Positions 1 to 9,999 of a DNA stretch of 64,000 nt are shown one piece after another. Made by a program: the position numbers and the translations under genes. The stretch's first letter is position 1. Every line of letters begins with the position of its first letter. Below the pieces are notes generated by a model. The model worked only from the letters and a program-made list of their open reading frames with translations. It was not told the DNA's origin and did no database searches. Source of the stretch: Mesorhabditis belari (lineage: Eukaryota > Nematoda > Chromadorea > Rhabditida > Rhabditidae); NCBI GenBank assembly GCA_958450365.1, contig CAUEEP010000932.1, positions 1-64,000 of the forward strand. The letters are read 5' to 3'.

Positions 1-180
1 TGCACCATCGGGCATTGCTTGCAAATCAATGAGCAAAAATGAGCTCTTATTGACGCGGGTCGTTTTGTTCGGAATGCATAGACGTGGAAGGATTCACGAT
101 TTCTTTCGTTTTTCCTTCTTCATTCAGTTTTGCAATATTGCTCTTTATAGCAATTGATTCTGAAACGCAAGGAAGATGAA
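1..180 (-). pseudogene. Chimeric transposase debris (integrase scrap joined to mariner scrap)
   Basis: Read on the minus strand, about 41-180 matches the mariner-like remnant at 14560-14680 (shared peptide SNIAK followed by a PSTSMHSEQNDPRQ-like stretch). Bases 1-36 match the DDE-integrase remnants at 24.6, 54.0 and 60.4 kb (a DLQAMPDG-like peptide). Two unrelated element families are therefore fused within 180 bases. There is no complete domain and no function is expected. The fragment continues off the left edge of the window. Confidence 0.5.
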
Positions 181-234
181 GGAATTCCGGTGCACCGTTT
201 CCAGTTTTATAATGGAACTCCTCGAAAAACCTTG

Positions 235-480
235 TGAGGTTTAAAAGCCATTCTGATTTCAAGAATCTAGCCAAAATTTGTGATAAAAAAACAATTAGGA
301 GTAAGGAAATCAAGCGAATCGCTGATTCAGGATTCGAATCTGAAAGTTGGAAGACGGCTTTTCGCTTTTTTTCAGTGTAAAATGACCTGTTTTTGGAAGG
401 TTTCTCTTTTCGGATCACACCGATAGTGTAAGATTTGACTCTAGTGTAAGTTGACACTTTTTTAAAAAAAAGGTTGATGT
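235..480. repeat. Module M, the dispersed repeat downstream of FBL units
   Basis: This AT-rich module of about 250 bp recurs near 5095-5165, 11760-11890, 13820-14000, 18180-18430, 25340-25600, 27500-27720, 28840-29090, 32500-32640, 38720-38945, 54750-54990, 56780-56955 and 60280-60410. It contains the recurrent strings TAGTGTAAGATTTGAC, GTAAGTTGACACTTTTT and TTCAAGAATCTAGCCAAAAT. Where an FBL gene is adjacent, M always lies beyond that gene's 3' end, so it behaves as the distal part of the duplicating unit. Short open frames run through it but do not stay open between copies. No coding function is supported. Confidence 0.75.
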
Positions 481-520
481 GTTATAGCAATAGTGTAACA
501 TTTTATTGTATTGTACAGTA

Positions 521-580
521 TTTATTTGTCACAGATATACTTTTTTGGCTTAAAGAGGCCAACATTTCGCAGCGAATAAA
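521..580. repeat. 3' hairpin element of FBL-1 (TTTATTCG...CGAATAAA)
   Basis: Two 8-bp arms, about 45 bases apart here, are inverted complements; one arm carries a substitution (TTTATTTG). Each arm contains AATAAA read in one direction, so the element offers a poly(A) signal to either strand. Further copies with both arms recognisable are at 3087-3148, 3499-3560, 5174-5223, 7283-7343, 10000-10050, 11312-11373, 11932-11983, 18108-18160, 19260-19321, 25614-25677, 32664-32725 and 55028-55091. Arms are kept while the loop exists in two classes: one with TTAAAGAGGCAAACATTT and one with TTCGCCCTAAAAATCACA. Confidence 0.75.
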
Positions 581-689
581 TTACCTAATCTAGATATGAA
601 ATCCTAAGAGAATCAGGAAAAGGCTGAAATGAGAAGCTTGAAAAAAATGAGACCTATCATGAAATGTCACAACCTGACGATCAAACAAA

Positions 690-1687
690 GGATATCCATA
701 ATTCATACGAACCGTTGAAGGTGCTAAATTGATACTCAAAAGCGTGTGGAGGCCGATGAAAATAAAGGACCTCGAAATCTCATTAATTACTAGCTTCTAA
801 GAAGTGGAATATGAGCCTCAATGAAGATAGCAGCGAGTTGCTCCTTTCTCAGATCCCCCCTCCTCACTTGATCCCCCAGAAGTGAACGTAAAGATAAGCA
901 TAGAAATGATTGCTCCTCACGAAGAATTTCACACAATCCACGAAACTCTCCCAATTATCGTGCCCTAGTATGAGCTGCATATTTTCTTTCATTAACGAAA
1001 GCTTTTCTTTGATAAGTTCAAAAGGAAGAGAGTCCAAATACAGACACTCACAGAGCCCCCAGCGATTCTCCATAAATTGCAGAATTTCACGATTAAGGTC
1101 ACCAGAAACATCACGGTTGCCACGTGGTAAAATGATGGTCACCTGTCCGCACACTTGGATCGCATTATACATTGAGAAGCGAGCGAGCGACGCTTGAATC
1201 TCTATTGAATTCGAAGGGGTACGTGGTTCCAAGGCTTTCTCTTATTAAGCGGCAAAAACTTCTGGACATCAAATTTTGGGTTTTCTTCTTGTTTTCACTA
1301 CCAGTACAGCGTATTTCCACAACAGCGAAATTTGCGAGCTTCAGAAAAGTCGCCCTTGAAGGGATTCACTCGGACGGTCACACCTGGCTCGTACAAGGTC
1401 CCTCGCTCAAGAAAGAAAGCGAAGGGTTATCTTCTTGTGAGATACGGTGATATAATATATGAATGCGAATCGCACTTGCCACATTCGTCCGTTGTCTTCA
1501 TCTATTTTCGCGTTGTACAGCATCACTTCGACACGCCGAAATTTGACGGGATGGGCCCGCAAAATAGGACGAATGAGCGCAGATCGTGATTTAATTTGAG
1601 CAATTGAAGTGCCTCGAACACCTTCAATTAATGCAGAATCCGTGTCTTGAGAAGAGACGGCAAAGAAGGGAAACTTTTGAAAGTCAT
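690..1687 (-). pseudogene. FBL-1, broken F-box-like family copy
   Basis: The conserved MTFxSFPSL start lies at 1687 on the minus strand. At about codon 19 the family's HKLK becomes H-stop-LK through a single substitution (CAT TAA in place of CAT AAA). Further frame breaks follow. The best-preserved part is 864-1232, which keeps the family blocks SMYNAIQVC, NRDVSGD, MENRW and NWESFVDCVKFF. The 3' hairpin (521-580) and module M (235-480) follow in the usual order. The 5' flank meets that of FBL-2 near 1780, so the two copies are head to head. No product is expected. Confidence 0.8.
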
Positions 1688-1789
1688 AATTTTTTTTGTT
1701 AGAAAAAATTTATGTATTTGGATGATTAGAGGGCTGAAGGCGAGAAAAATACCCAAAGCAAAACAGCGCAAACTTCTTTTCGAAACCCC

Positions 1790-1971
1790 CATTGATTTTG
1801 TCTGTGGTGAATTTCACACTCTCATTGATTCTGAGACCAGATGTGGACTTTTCAAATAGAAGGCAAAATGTGACTCAATTACGTTCGAGGCGCTTTGCTT
1901 TGGGCATTTTCCTCGCCTTTAGTCCTCCAATCATCCAAATACATAACTCGTTTCCTAATAAAAAGAAATTG
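1790..1971 (+). promoter_or_regulatory. Conserved 5' flank of the FBL family (FBL-2 example)
   Basis: The stretch with CAAAATGTGACTCAATTACG, TTTGGGCATTTTCCTCGCC and AGTCCTCCAATCATCCAAAT immediately precedes the ATG. Close relatives sit upstream of FBL-3 (6360-6470), FBL-5 (8690-8865), FBL-7 (13095-13260), FBL-9 (16780-16930), FBL-10 (26960-27150), FBL-11 (33845-34020), FBL-12 (35215-35388), FBL-16, FBL-18, FBL-21 and FBL-23. Indels differ between copies and break the frame in this stretch while the ORF beyond the ATG stays open. It is therefore best read as leader or promoter, not as coding sequence. The promoter role is inferred from position only. Confidence 0.55.
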
Positions 1972-2957
1972 ATGACTTTCCAAAGTTTCCCTTCTTGCCG
2001 TCTCTTCTCAAAACACGGATTCTGCATAAATCGAAGGTGTTTGAGGCACTTCAATTCTAAAAGTGAATCACGATCTGCGCTCATTCCATATTCTGCGGGC
2101 CAATCTCGTCAAATTTTCGGCGCGTCGAAGTGCGGCTGTACAACGGGAAAGTAGATGAGGACAACGGACGAATGTGGCAAGTGCAATTGGTATTCTCTTT
2201 ATTTTATCACGGTAAATCACAAGAAGAGTGCTTTTGGCTTCGTTTTTTGAGCAACGAGATCTGGCGCCGTACAAGTGATATGACCGTGCGAGTGAATCCC
2301 CTTAACGGGCGACTCTTTCGAAAGCTCCCACATTTTGCCAATTTGTATATAAGCTGTATTAAAACGGAAACGAGTTCCCAAAAATTTGATGTCCAGAAAT
2401 TTTTGCCGCTTAATAAGGGAAAGCCTTTGGAACACATAGGTTTCATATTCAATGGAGATTCAAGCGTCACTCGGTCGCTTCTCTCAATGTATAATGCGAT
2501 CCAAGTGTGCAAAAGGGTGAGAATCATGTTTCCACGTGGCAATCGTGATGTTTCTGGTGACGTTAATCGTGAGTTTCTGCGATTTATGGAGAATAGCTGG
2601 GCGCTCTGTGAGTTTCTGAATTTGAATTTCTTCGTTTTGACCTTATCAAAGAAAAGCTTTGTTAATGAAAGAAGATGTCTCGTTCATGCTATCATACGAT
2701 AATTGGGAGAGTTTCGTGGATTGTGTGAAATTCTTCGTGAGGAGCAATCATTTCAATGCTCATCTTCGCATTCATTGCATTGGGGAACACGTGAGGGGGG
2801 GGATCTGAGATACGAGCAACTCACTGCTATCTTCCTTCACGCTCACATTCCGCTTGTTAAGAAGGAAGTAATTTGGGATCGAGAAGTGCTTTCTTTCATC
2901 GGCCTCCACTCGCTTTTCATTATCAAATTGGCACCGGCAACTATTTTTATAGTTTAG
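1972..2957 (+). pseudogene. FBL-2, frameshifted F-box-like family copy
   Basis: An ATG in the family context (ATGACTTTCCAAAGTTTCCC) is followed within 25 bases by loss of one T from the run that is CTTCTTTGCC in other copies, which shifts the frame. The family frame is readable again at 2130-2702, with PLNGRLFRKLPHFANL, KFDVQKFLPLN, SMYNAIQVCKRV and NRDVSGDVNRE. It breaks again at the NWESF block near 2700. The C-terminal IPLVKKEV region is in 2703-2957. The 3' hairpin (3087-3148) and part of module M follow. At least two frame breaks make it a pseudogene. Confidence 0.8.
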
Positions 2958-3086
2958 AGAAATGCTTTTTTGATCACCAAATTGTGTAATTTCATGGTAT
3001 GTGATGTGTTCCATGATATCATGATATCATTTCCTTTCAACCTTTTGAACCTGACTCTCTTACGATTTAAGATCTAGATTAGGTAG

Positions 3087-3148
3087 TTTATTCGCTGCAA
3101 AATGTTTGCCTCTTTAAGACAAAAAAAGTGATATATGTGACGAATAAA
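3087..3148. repeat. 3' hairpin element of FBL-2
   Basis: Perfect arms TTTATTCG and CGAATAAA are separated by about 46 bases of the AAATGTTTGCCTCTTTAAG loop class. The CGAATAAA arm gives an AATAAA in the FBL-2 sense direction about 190 bases after the stop. Confidence 0.7.
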
Positions 3149-3234
3149 TACTGTACAACACAACGAAATGTTACACTATTGCTATAACACATCGAACTTT
3201 CCTGAAAAGCGTCAACTTACACTCAACGTACATT

Positions 3235-3335
3235 GCTCTCTCGAGCCCGTGTAAGGGGCTCTCATCGGGCGCTGCCCGCACCTTCTCCGTTTGCCACCGA
3301 CGGACAACTGCAAGAAAACTAGAAGGAATCGGTGA
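3235..3335 (+). pseudogene. YQ gene, isolated first-exon-like fragment
   Basis: This matches the block at 42085-42180 and 44620-44715 (peptide ALIGRCPHTLRLPPTDN in the latter) and ends at a GTGAGT donor-like site. No downstream YQ exons follow. It joins FBL-2 3' flank on the left and repeat sequence on the right. It is a scrap of a duplicated gene. Confidence 0.5.
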
Positions 3336-3498
3336 GTTTTGTTGAGATTTTAGGTTACTAATTTACAGATTAGGATGTTCATATTTAACTGGAAATTTAA
3401 AGATCAGTATCCGTTTTCCGGCTTTTCCTTTTCTTTTCGAATTCCCATATTGATTTTACCATTTTTATGTTATCAACATTTTATTGTATTGTCGAGTA

Positions 3499-3560
3499 TT
3501 TATTCGTCACATATACCACTTTTTTTGGCTTAAAGAGGGCAACATTTCGCAGCGAATAAA
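3499..3560. repeat. Orphan hairpin element
   Basis: Arms TTTATTCG and CGAATAAA are intact, with the GGCTTAAAGAGGGCAACATT loop class. The tail (ACTACCTAATCTAGATGTTA, then AGGCTGAAATGAGAAACCTG) matches the 3' flank of FBL genes, but a Tc1-like element begins at about 3633 where the gene's 3' end would be expected. Confidence 0.65.
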
Positions 3561-3632
3561 CTACCTAATCTAGATGTTAAATCCTAAGAGAATCAGAAAA
3601 GGCTGAAATGAGAAACCTGAAAAAATGAGACA

Positions 3633-4290
3633 TACAGTGCCGGACAAAAGTTTAGGAATATGACCTCAAGTTATGGAAAAAGCTCAATATCTTTTAGAAG
3701 GTGAAGAATTTGATTTAGGTCTTAAAAGCATTTTTGCTTGTCTCAATTTCAGGAATTAACCACATTTTATAACAGGTCACAAATCTGAATACAAAAAAAG
3801 TCTTTGAGACTTTACAGGAAAGAGCCGGTATTCTAGCCGGACAAAAGTTTAAGAACAAACATTGTTTTAATGCAATATTTCATTTTTCACTGATTTTTTT
3901 GGCATTTTTATATTACTTTTTAGAAAGAATGGCCAAAACTCCACGAAGCTCACCTTCTGATGTGAATACCATTGTCCGAATGAGGGATCTACAAAGCAAG
4001 ACCTTTGAAGAGATCGCTACGGCAATAGGACGAAAAAGGCACTCTGTTTGGCAAGCTTATCAACGTAGGAAGAACCCGAAGCCGAAAAAGAAGATGGGAA
4101 GACCTCGAAAAACCAGTGACACGTAAGTTTTTTTGAGATTTCCTTTTTAAATGTGCAAAATATTGCTCAGGATGAATCGACGCATCACACTAGCTTCCAA
4201 GAAGAACCCGTTTTTGACCGGTCCTGAGGTTCGTGAAGCTGTTGGAGCGTCGAATGTTCATCAGAGAACAATACAAAGTGATTAATTGAT
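3633..4290 (+). mobile_element. Truncated Tc1-like transposon, 5' end
   Basis: The left end reads TA then CAGTGCCGGACAAAAGTTTA, typical of Tc1-family termini beside a TA target. A second GCCGGACAAAAGTTTAAGAA lies at 3837-3857, a subterminal repeat. The transposase start follows. The element stops near 4285, where sequence like module M (GTCACAAATTTTGGCTAAAT) begins, so the catalytic DDE/D region and the right end are missing. Confidence 0.7.
3929..4285 (+). pseudogene. Tc1-like transposase, N-terminal DNA-binding part only
   Basis: The ATG at 3929 opens MAKTPRSSPSDVNTIVRMRD, then a helix-turn-helix-like region (FEEIATAIGRKRHSVWQAYQ) and an AT-hook-like GRPRK. A GTAAGT donor at 4123 and a CAG acceptor ending at 4170 bracket a 48-nt intron; splicing keeps the frame into RMNRRITLASKKNPFLTGPE. 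The frame ends at TAA 4283-4285, at the junction with unrelated repeat. Length is about 100 residues against about 340 for a full Tc1-family transposase, and no catalytic residues remain. The family is supported by the HTH arrangement and the terminal repeat. Confidence 0.65.
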
Positions 4291-4439
4291 TTTTTGTCAC
4301 AAATTTTGGCTAAATTCTTGAAATCAGAATGTCTTTTTTAGATCTCTAACCCAGGAAAAGTGATGGGTCCAAAGCCTCGAAATCAAATCGAGAAGCAACT
4401 TTTCATGGAAAAAAGGAAAGTATTTCCCATCAGTTTTAT

Positions 4440-4728
4440 CCACATTCTCGAATTGTGCAGAGCCTTTCCTTCTCCATCCCTTCTTAAAGTTAAGAGATCA
4501 CGGCTATAAATTTCCGCAGCGAAACGAACGGACTACGGTAACTGTACCGAATATTAGGACTACGCTAATCCGGGAAATTGAGACGAAAAGAAATACAGTA
4601 ACTGTTCCGTTATACAGTGGCCTGGCTGCAGTAGCCCAGTCAGTGAATGAACCGTTTTAGCCAGACTAAAAGACGTATGAGCCAAGTATACCAATATTTG
4701 ACCCATCACTTTTCCGGGTTAGAGCCCG
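4440..4728. repeat. Module R4, dispersed repeat
   Basis: The block runs from TTCTCGAATTGTGCAGAGCC through CGGACTACGGTAACTGTACC to CCAGACTAAAAGACGTATGA. Longer or partial copies lie at 24930-25330, 54340-54740, 11200-11310, 18890-19010, 19110-19180, 19550-19690, 27420-27490, 41590-41700 and 56700-56770, in both orientations. A frame of about 110 codons is open in the 25.0 and 54.4 kb copies. It is not open here and resembles nothing I recognise. The type of repeat is unknown. Confidence 0.6.
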
Positions 4729-6472
4729 GAGAAGTATTATCTACATCTGCAATGGATAGACGCCGTTCTCAACAAGATCCTCTTCATCCGTTACCTCTTT
4801 CTCCTCTACCGCAACCTCCAATCAACCACAGCATTAACTTGGCCAAGAAGCTTGGCGCGACTTACCACCACGATTTGGAGGGACTCCCTGAGGCTCCCTG
4901 AGGATCGTTTAAAAGTTCTACTATACTCGATAGAAGTATAAAAAGGTGTTTTATTTCAATATCCCGATTCAAAAAGTGAAAATCGTTTGTGGTTCGTCCT
5001 TACCGTTTTCTAGAGCTGAGAACCCGGTTTGCAATGGAAAATCGGGTTTTTTCGTGGTTTAGAGCGATAACTTTTTTAGGGTTAGAGATGTAAAAAAACC
5101 ATTGTGATTTGAAGAATCTAGTCAGAATTTGTGAAAAAAATTGTTTGGAAGTAAGGAAATCAAGCGTCGTTTATTTATTCGTCACATATTCGCCCTAAAA
5201 ATCACATTTTTTCAGCGAATAAACTTTAAGGATCTAGCCGTCAAATGGCAATGAGAAAAAGCTGAAATGAGAAACTTGAGAAAATGAGACATATATCTTG
5301 AGATTGCACAATTGGACCATTAATAAAATAATTTCCCTAGTGTACACCAACCTCCGTATACTTTTTTGATATCAATTTGATAACGAAAAGCGTGAGGAGG
5401 CCGATGAAAGTAAAGGATCTCGTGATCGTCCCGAAGTACTTCCTTTTCTACAAGTCGAATGTGAGCTTGAAGGAAGATAGTAGTGAGTTCCTCGGATCTC
5501 AGATCCCCACTCCTCATGTGATCCCTAAGGAAATGAAGGTGAAGATAAGCATTGAAATGATTGTTCCTCAGGAAGAATCTAACAAAATCCACGAAACTAT
5601 CCCAATTAACCTGAAATAGTGTGAGCGAGACATTTTCTTTCATTAACGAGTGATGTTCTTTGAAAAGGTCAAAAGGAATATAGAGCAAATCGAGACATTT
5701 ACAGAGCGTCCAGAGATTCTCCATAAGTCGCAGAATTTCACGATTAACATCACCAGAAACATCCCGGCTGCCACGTGGAAAATGAATTCTCACTCTTTTG
5801 CACACTTGGATCGAATTAAACATTGGGCGAAGCGAGCGAGTGACGCTTGAATCTCTATTCAATTCGAAGCTTACATGGTCCAAAGGCTTTCTCTTATTGA
5901 GCGGCAAAAACTTCTGGACATCAAATTTTGGGAACTCGTCTTGTTTTCATCAAAACACTTTTCAATAGAGCGTATTTCCAACTCCGCGAAATGTGCGAGC
6001 TTTCGAAAAAGTCGCCCGTGAAGGGGATTCACTTGCACCGTCACATCACTTCCACGGCGCGAGATCTCGTGGCTCCAGAAAGAAAGCGAAGGGTTATCTT
6101 CTTGTGAGATACTGTGATGTAATATATAAATGCTAATCGCACTTGCCACAATTCGTCCGTTGTCTTCATCTATTTTCGCGTCGAACAGCTTCACTTCAAG
6201 GCGTTCGAAATTTGACGGGATTGGCCCACAAAATAGGACGAATGAGCGCAGATCGTGATTCACTTTCAGCAATTGAAGTGCCTCAAACACCTTCAATTTA
6301 TGCAGAATCCGTGTTTTGAGAAGAGACGGCAAAGAAGGGAAACTTTGGCAAGTCATCAATTTCTTTTGTTAGACAAAAAGATATGTATTTGGATGATAGG
6401 AGGACTAAAGGCGAGGAAAATGCCCGAAGCAAAGCAGCCCGAACCTAATTGGAGTGACATTTTACCTTCGCT
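4729..6472 (+). repeat. Left arm of a large inverted repeat
   Basis: This arm pairs with 8752-10502 in reverse complement. Matching landmarks in order are the R3 block (GAAGTATTATCTACAT), GAAGTATAAAAAGGTGTTTT, the class-2 hairpin, the FBL C-terminus with TGTACACCAACCTCCGTATA, the whole FBL ORF and its 5' flank. Similarity is very high over the FBL part. The arms are about 1.75 kb and the spacer about 2.3 kb. Confidence 0.75.
5320..6356 (-). pseudogene. FBL-3, near-intact F-box-like copy with one frameshift
   Basis: The ATG at 6356 (MTCQSFPSLPSLLKTRILHK) opens a frame that runs to about 5910. There, loss of one G in a GGG/GGGG run (next to TTTGATGTCCAGAAG) shifts it. The rest of the family protein continues in another frame to the stop at 5320 (CTLGKLFY end). 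It is almost the same protein as FBL-5, its inverted partner. A single indel in a homopolymer could be a real mutation or a consensus error, so pseudogene status is not certain. Confidence 0.75.
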
Positions 6473-6489
6473 TGGAAAAATTCTAAGAA

Positions 6490-7175
6490 TTCGCCCATTT
6501 GGTGATAATCTGTACTGAAATGAGGACGAGTTCCCAAAAATTGGATGTCCAGAAGTTTTTGCCGCTCAATAAGAGAAAGCCTTTGCAACGCGTAGGCTTC
6601 GATTTTGATTTCAATACAGATTCAAGCGTCACTGGCTCGCTTCTCTCAATGTATGATGCGATCCTAGGGTGCAAAAGAATGGCCATCGATTTTCCACATG
6701 GCAATCGTGATGTTTCTGATGAAGTTGATCGTGAAATTCGCCGATTTATGGAAAATCGCTGGGGGCTCTGTGAGTTTCTCCATTTGGAATTTCTTCGTTT
6801 TGACCTTATCCAAGAAAATCTTTCGTTAATGAAAGAAGATGTCAGGCTCCTACTATCATACGATAATTGAGAGTTTCCTGGATTGTGTGAAATTCTTCGT
6901 GAGGAGCAATCGTTTCAACCATTTCAATGCTTATCTTTGGATTGACTTCTGGGGGGGATGACGTGAGGAGGGGGATCTGAGATCCGAGCAACTCACTTCT
7001 ATCTTCCTTCAGGCTCACATTCCGCTTGTTAAGAAGGAAGTAGCTGGGGAGCATCACGAAAGCCTCCTCTTTCATCGGCCTCCACAAACTTTTTACTATG
7101 AAATTAGTACCTTGAACGATCAATGTATACTAACGAAATTTGATCTCCAACACTTCGGATAAATTAGAGAAATAC
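6490..7175 (+). pseudogene. FBL-4, N-terminally truncated F-box-like copy
   Basis: Homology starts inside the family's central part just before SSQKLDVQKFLPLN; the F-box-like N-terminus is absent. The frame 6499-6870 carries SMYDAILGCKRM, NRDVSDEVDRE, MENRWGLCE and LSYDN. It stops where GATAATTGGGAGAG has lost bases (GATAATTGAGAG). The C-terminal third follows out of frame, to about 7175. The usual 3' hairpin lies at 7283-7343. The copy sits in the spacer between the two inverted-repeat arms. Confidence 0.75.
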
Positions 7176-7379
7176 TTTTTGATCACCAAGTTGTGTAATT
7201 TCATGATATGTGTCTCATTTTCTCAAGTTTCTCATTTCAGCTTTTTCTGATTCTCTTACGATTTAACATCTAGATTAGGTAGTTTATTCGCTGCGAAATG
7301 TTTGCCTCTTTAATACAAAAAGTGATTAGATCTGACGAATAAATATTGTACAATACAACGAAATGTTACACTATTGGTA

Positions 7380-8690
7380 TAAGAGATTGAACTTTGTGTC
7401 AACTGAAACTACAGAGCCAAACGATGAGGCTTTTGGGCATTTGAATATGACACAGCGATGCTGCATAAACCCTTGCTTCATGAATATTCCTTAAACACCA
7501 AATAGTAAGCAGAAATTTAATTTTCTGTTAAATTCTGTTAAATCTCTCTCCGTTAAATTTTCCGGTTTCGTGAGTTGAATTGATTAGAATCAAACTTTTG
7601 ATGTTTTTATGGATAGTCTTAGGGAGTTTTAGTAAGCTTTTAAGGTTATTCTTTACTTAGAAACCCTTATAGAACTTGTTATGACAACATTTGAGGTACC
7701 CGATTTGAAGAAGGATCTTGCCATAAAATTAACTGATCAGTAAGGGAAATCTGATCAATAAAGTGTGTAATCAATAAAATTAAAATTTGTGGTTATTGGG
7801 CTAGTTTATTATACGCCACCATGCCCGTGATGCTTCGGGTAAAGCATAAAGTAGCATAAAGTAATCGATGAAGGTGTAAATTCGATAGTGAAATATCATG
7901 ATCATGAAATTACACAACTTAACCATCACAAAAAGAGTTTCTCTAGTATCTCGATGACGATATCTCGATGCGATGACGCATAAACTCTTGCTTCACCAAA
8001 TTTTCCTGGAACACAAAGTAGTAGGCTAAAAATTTTATTTCCGAAGTTTATCTCTAGGTTCGAAAGTGGACTGCAGCCGTCAAAGCGATGTTACCCGTTC
8101 TCACCTCGGTTCCCTCGATAAACTCTTGCGTCGACCATCGAATTCATGCATTGTTTTTTTCTTTCTTTTTCTCAACTTTCTTTTTTTCTTTCTTTTTCTC
8201 AACTTATGGAGCAAGGGTTTATGCGGCATCTCTAGGTCATATTCAAATCAACAAATGCCTCATCATTTGGCACAAAAAGCGAAAATTTGAAATTTCACAC
8301 AGTCATCAGCCATTGGCAGTCAATTCTGAGAAAATCGAGCTGAACGGACTTTGGAGCACCCTGTGTATGAGGCACCCTATCCAGTGTAAGCTAGACCTTT
8401 CGAGTCTACCTAGACACTGTGGTTCTAATTGACTTGCCCAGGTGACTTGGTCCTGGTCCTAACTGGCCTCACCTGGCTTAGCTCTGGTATGAAATAGCGA
8501 CGGACAAATTCCAACCCGAACCAATTCCATAGCTCAAAGGTAGCTAAAATCTTTCCCCGTCTGAGCTGGGCCTGAGTATACGGTAGCTGAAATATGAGAT
8601 AATTTGCATATCTTTATGGAAATTTAAAGTACAGTGCCCGTGACCCGTTTTCCGGGTTTTCCTTCTCTTTTTCGGATCCCTATCTTGATT
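7380..8690. other. Gene-free repeat mosaic in the inverted-repeat spacer
   Basis: No gene is supported. The stretch holds pieces that recur elsewhere: 7755-7850 (TTAAAATTTGTGGTTATTGG) matches 47575-47650; 8050-8140 (AAGTGGACTGCAGCCGTCAA) matches 58700-58800; 8215-8640 (module R5, with AATTTGCATATCTTTATGGA) matches parts of 36710-37130, 40860-41230 and 58400-58620. A short tract at 8153-8212 repeats the unit TTTTTCTTTCTTTTTCTCAAC. The frames open across the tract encode mostly Phe and Leu and look like noise. Confidence 0.5.
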
Positions 8691-8865
8691 TTGTCTGTGG
8701 TGAATTTTCACACTCTTGTTGATTCTGAGAGCAGGTGTGAAATTTACAAAGAGAAGGCGAAATATGACTCCAATTACGTTCGTGCTGCTTTGCTTCGGGC
8801 ATTTTCCTCGCCTTTAGTCCTCCAATCTTCCAAATACATAACTTTTGGCCTAACAAAACAAATTG

Positions 8866-9903
8866 ATGACTTTCCAAAGCTTCCCTTCTTTGCCGTCTCT
8901 TCTCCAAACACGGATTCTGCATAAATTGAAGGTGTTTGAGGCACTTCAATTGCTGAAAGTGAATCACGATCTGCGCTCATTCGTCCTATTTTGTGGGCCA
9001 ATCCCGTCAAATTTCGAACGCCTGGAAGTGAAGCTGTTCGACGCGAAAATAGATGAAGACAACGGACGAATTGTGGCAAGTGCAATTAGCATTTATATAT
9101 TACATCACAGTATCTCACAAGAAGATAACCCTTCGCTTTCTTTCTGGAGCCACGAGATCTCGCGCCGTGGAAGTGATGTGACGGTGCAAGTGAATCCCCT
9201 TCACGGGCGACTTTTTCGAAAGCTCGCACATTTCGCGGAGTTGGAAATACACTCCATTGAAAAGTGTTTTGATGAAAACAAGACCAGTTCCCCAAAATTT
9301 GATGTCCAGAAGTTTTTGCCGCTCAATAAGAGAAAGCCTTTGGACCATGTAGGCTTCGAATTGAATAGAGATTCAAGCGTCACTCGCTCGCTTCGCTCAA
9401 GGTATAATGCGATCCAAATGTGCAAAAAAGTGACAATCGCTTTACCACGTGGCAATCGGGATGTATCTGGTGACTTTAATCGTGAGATTCTGCGACTTAT
9501 GGAGAATCGCTGGGCGCTCTGTGAGTGTCTCTCTTTGAACTTTCTTCCTTTTGACCTTTTCAAAGAACATCACTCGTTAATGAAAGAAAATGTCTCGCTC
9601 ACACTATTTCAGGTTAATTGGGATAGTTACGTGGATTTTGTTAGATTCTTCCTGAGGAGCAATCATTTCAATGCTTATCTTCGCCTTCATTTCCTTAGGG
9701 ATCACATGAGGAGTGGGGATCTGAGATCCGAGGAACTCACTACTATCTTCCTTCAAGCTCACATTCGACTTGTAGAAAAGGAAGTACTTCGGGACGATCA
9801 CGAGATCCTTTACTTTCATCGGCCTCCTCACGCTTTTCGTTATCAAATTGATATCAAAAAAGTATACGGAGGTTGGTGTACACTAGGGAAATTATTTTAT
9901 TAA
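8866..9903 (+). CDS. FBL-5, intact F-box-like family protein (345 aa)
   Basis: Single-exon ORF from ATG 8866 to TAA 9903. Residues 1-40 (FQSFPSLPSLLQTRILHKL then ALQLLKVNHDLRSF) have the spacing of an F-box: an LP near the start, IL, then L-rich helix and HxLRSF. After it come family blocks: PLHGRLFRKLAHF near 111, KFDVQKFLPLN near 144, NRDVSGD near 198, MENRWALCE near 222, a NWDSYVDFVRFF block near 272 and FHRPPHAFRYQI near 328. This long Leu/Phe-rich tail is the position where nematode F-box proteins carry FTH/FBA-type domains, but I cannot confirm a named domain. If it is an F-box protein it would bind SKP1 and recruit substrates to an SCF ligase; this is inference. A conserved 5' flank precedes it, and a hairpin with AATAAA lies at 10000-10050. 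Confidence 0.7.
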   Translation: MTFQSFPSLPSLLQTRILHKLKVFEALQLLKVNHDLRSFVLFCGPIPSNFERLEVKLFDAKIDEDNGRIVASAISIYILHHSISQEDNPSLSFWSHEISRRGSDVTVQVNPLHGRLFRKLAHFAELEIHSIEKCFDENKTSSPKFDVQKFLPLNKRKPLDHVGFELNRDSSVTRSLRSRYNAIQMCKKVTIALPRGNRDVSGDFNREILRLMENRWALCECLSLNFLPFDLFKEHHSLMKENVSLTLFQVNWDSYVDFVRFFLRSNHFNAYLRLHFLRDHMRSGDLRSEELTTIFLQAHIRLVEKEVLRDDHEILYFHRPPHAFRYQIDIKKVYGGWCTLGKLFY

Positions 9904-9999
9904 TGGTCCAATTGTGCAATCTCAAGATATATGTCTCATTTTCTCAAGTTTCTTATTTCAGCTTTTTCTCATTACCATTTGACAGCTAGATCCTTAAAG

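Noticed and set aside
47..457. 136-codon minus-strand ORF across module M and mariner debris
   Set aside because: Other copies of module M carry stops and indels in the same frame; the ORF joins two unrelated repeats and has no known domain in its N-terminal part.
8088..8432. 114-codon ORF rich in Phe
   Set aside because: Produced by the TTTTTCTTTCTTTTTCTCAAC tandem tract; the paired frame (8066-8290) is open for the same reason. No conservation in the related 58.7-kb copy, which lacks the tract.
9201..9563. 120-codon minus-strand ORF, repeated opposite many FBL genes (also near 2207-2542, 12388-12633, 55428-55769)
   Set aside because: It is the antisense shadow of the FBL coding region. 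It recurs only because the sense protein is conserved, and its ends move between copies.
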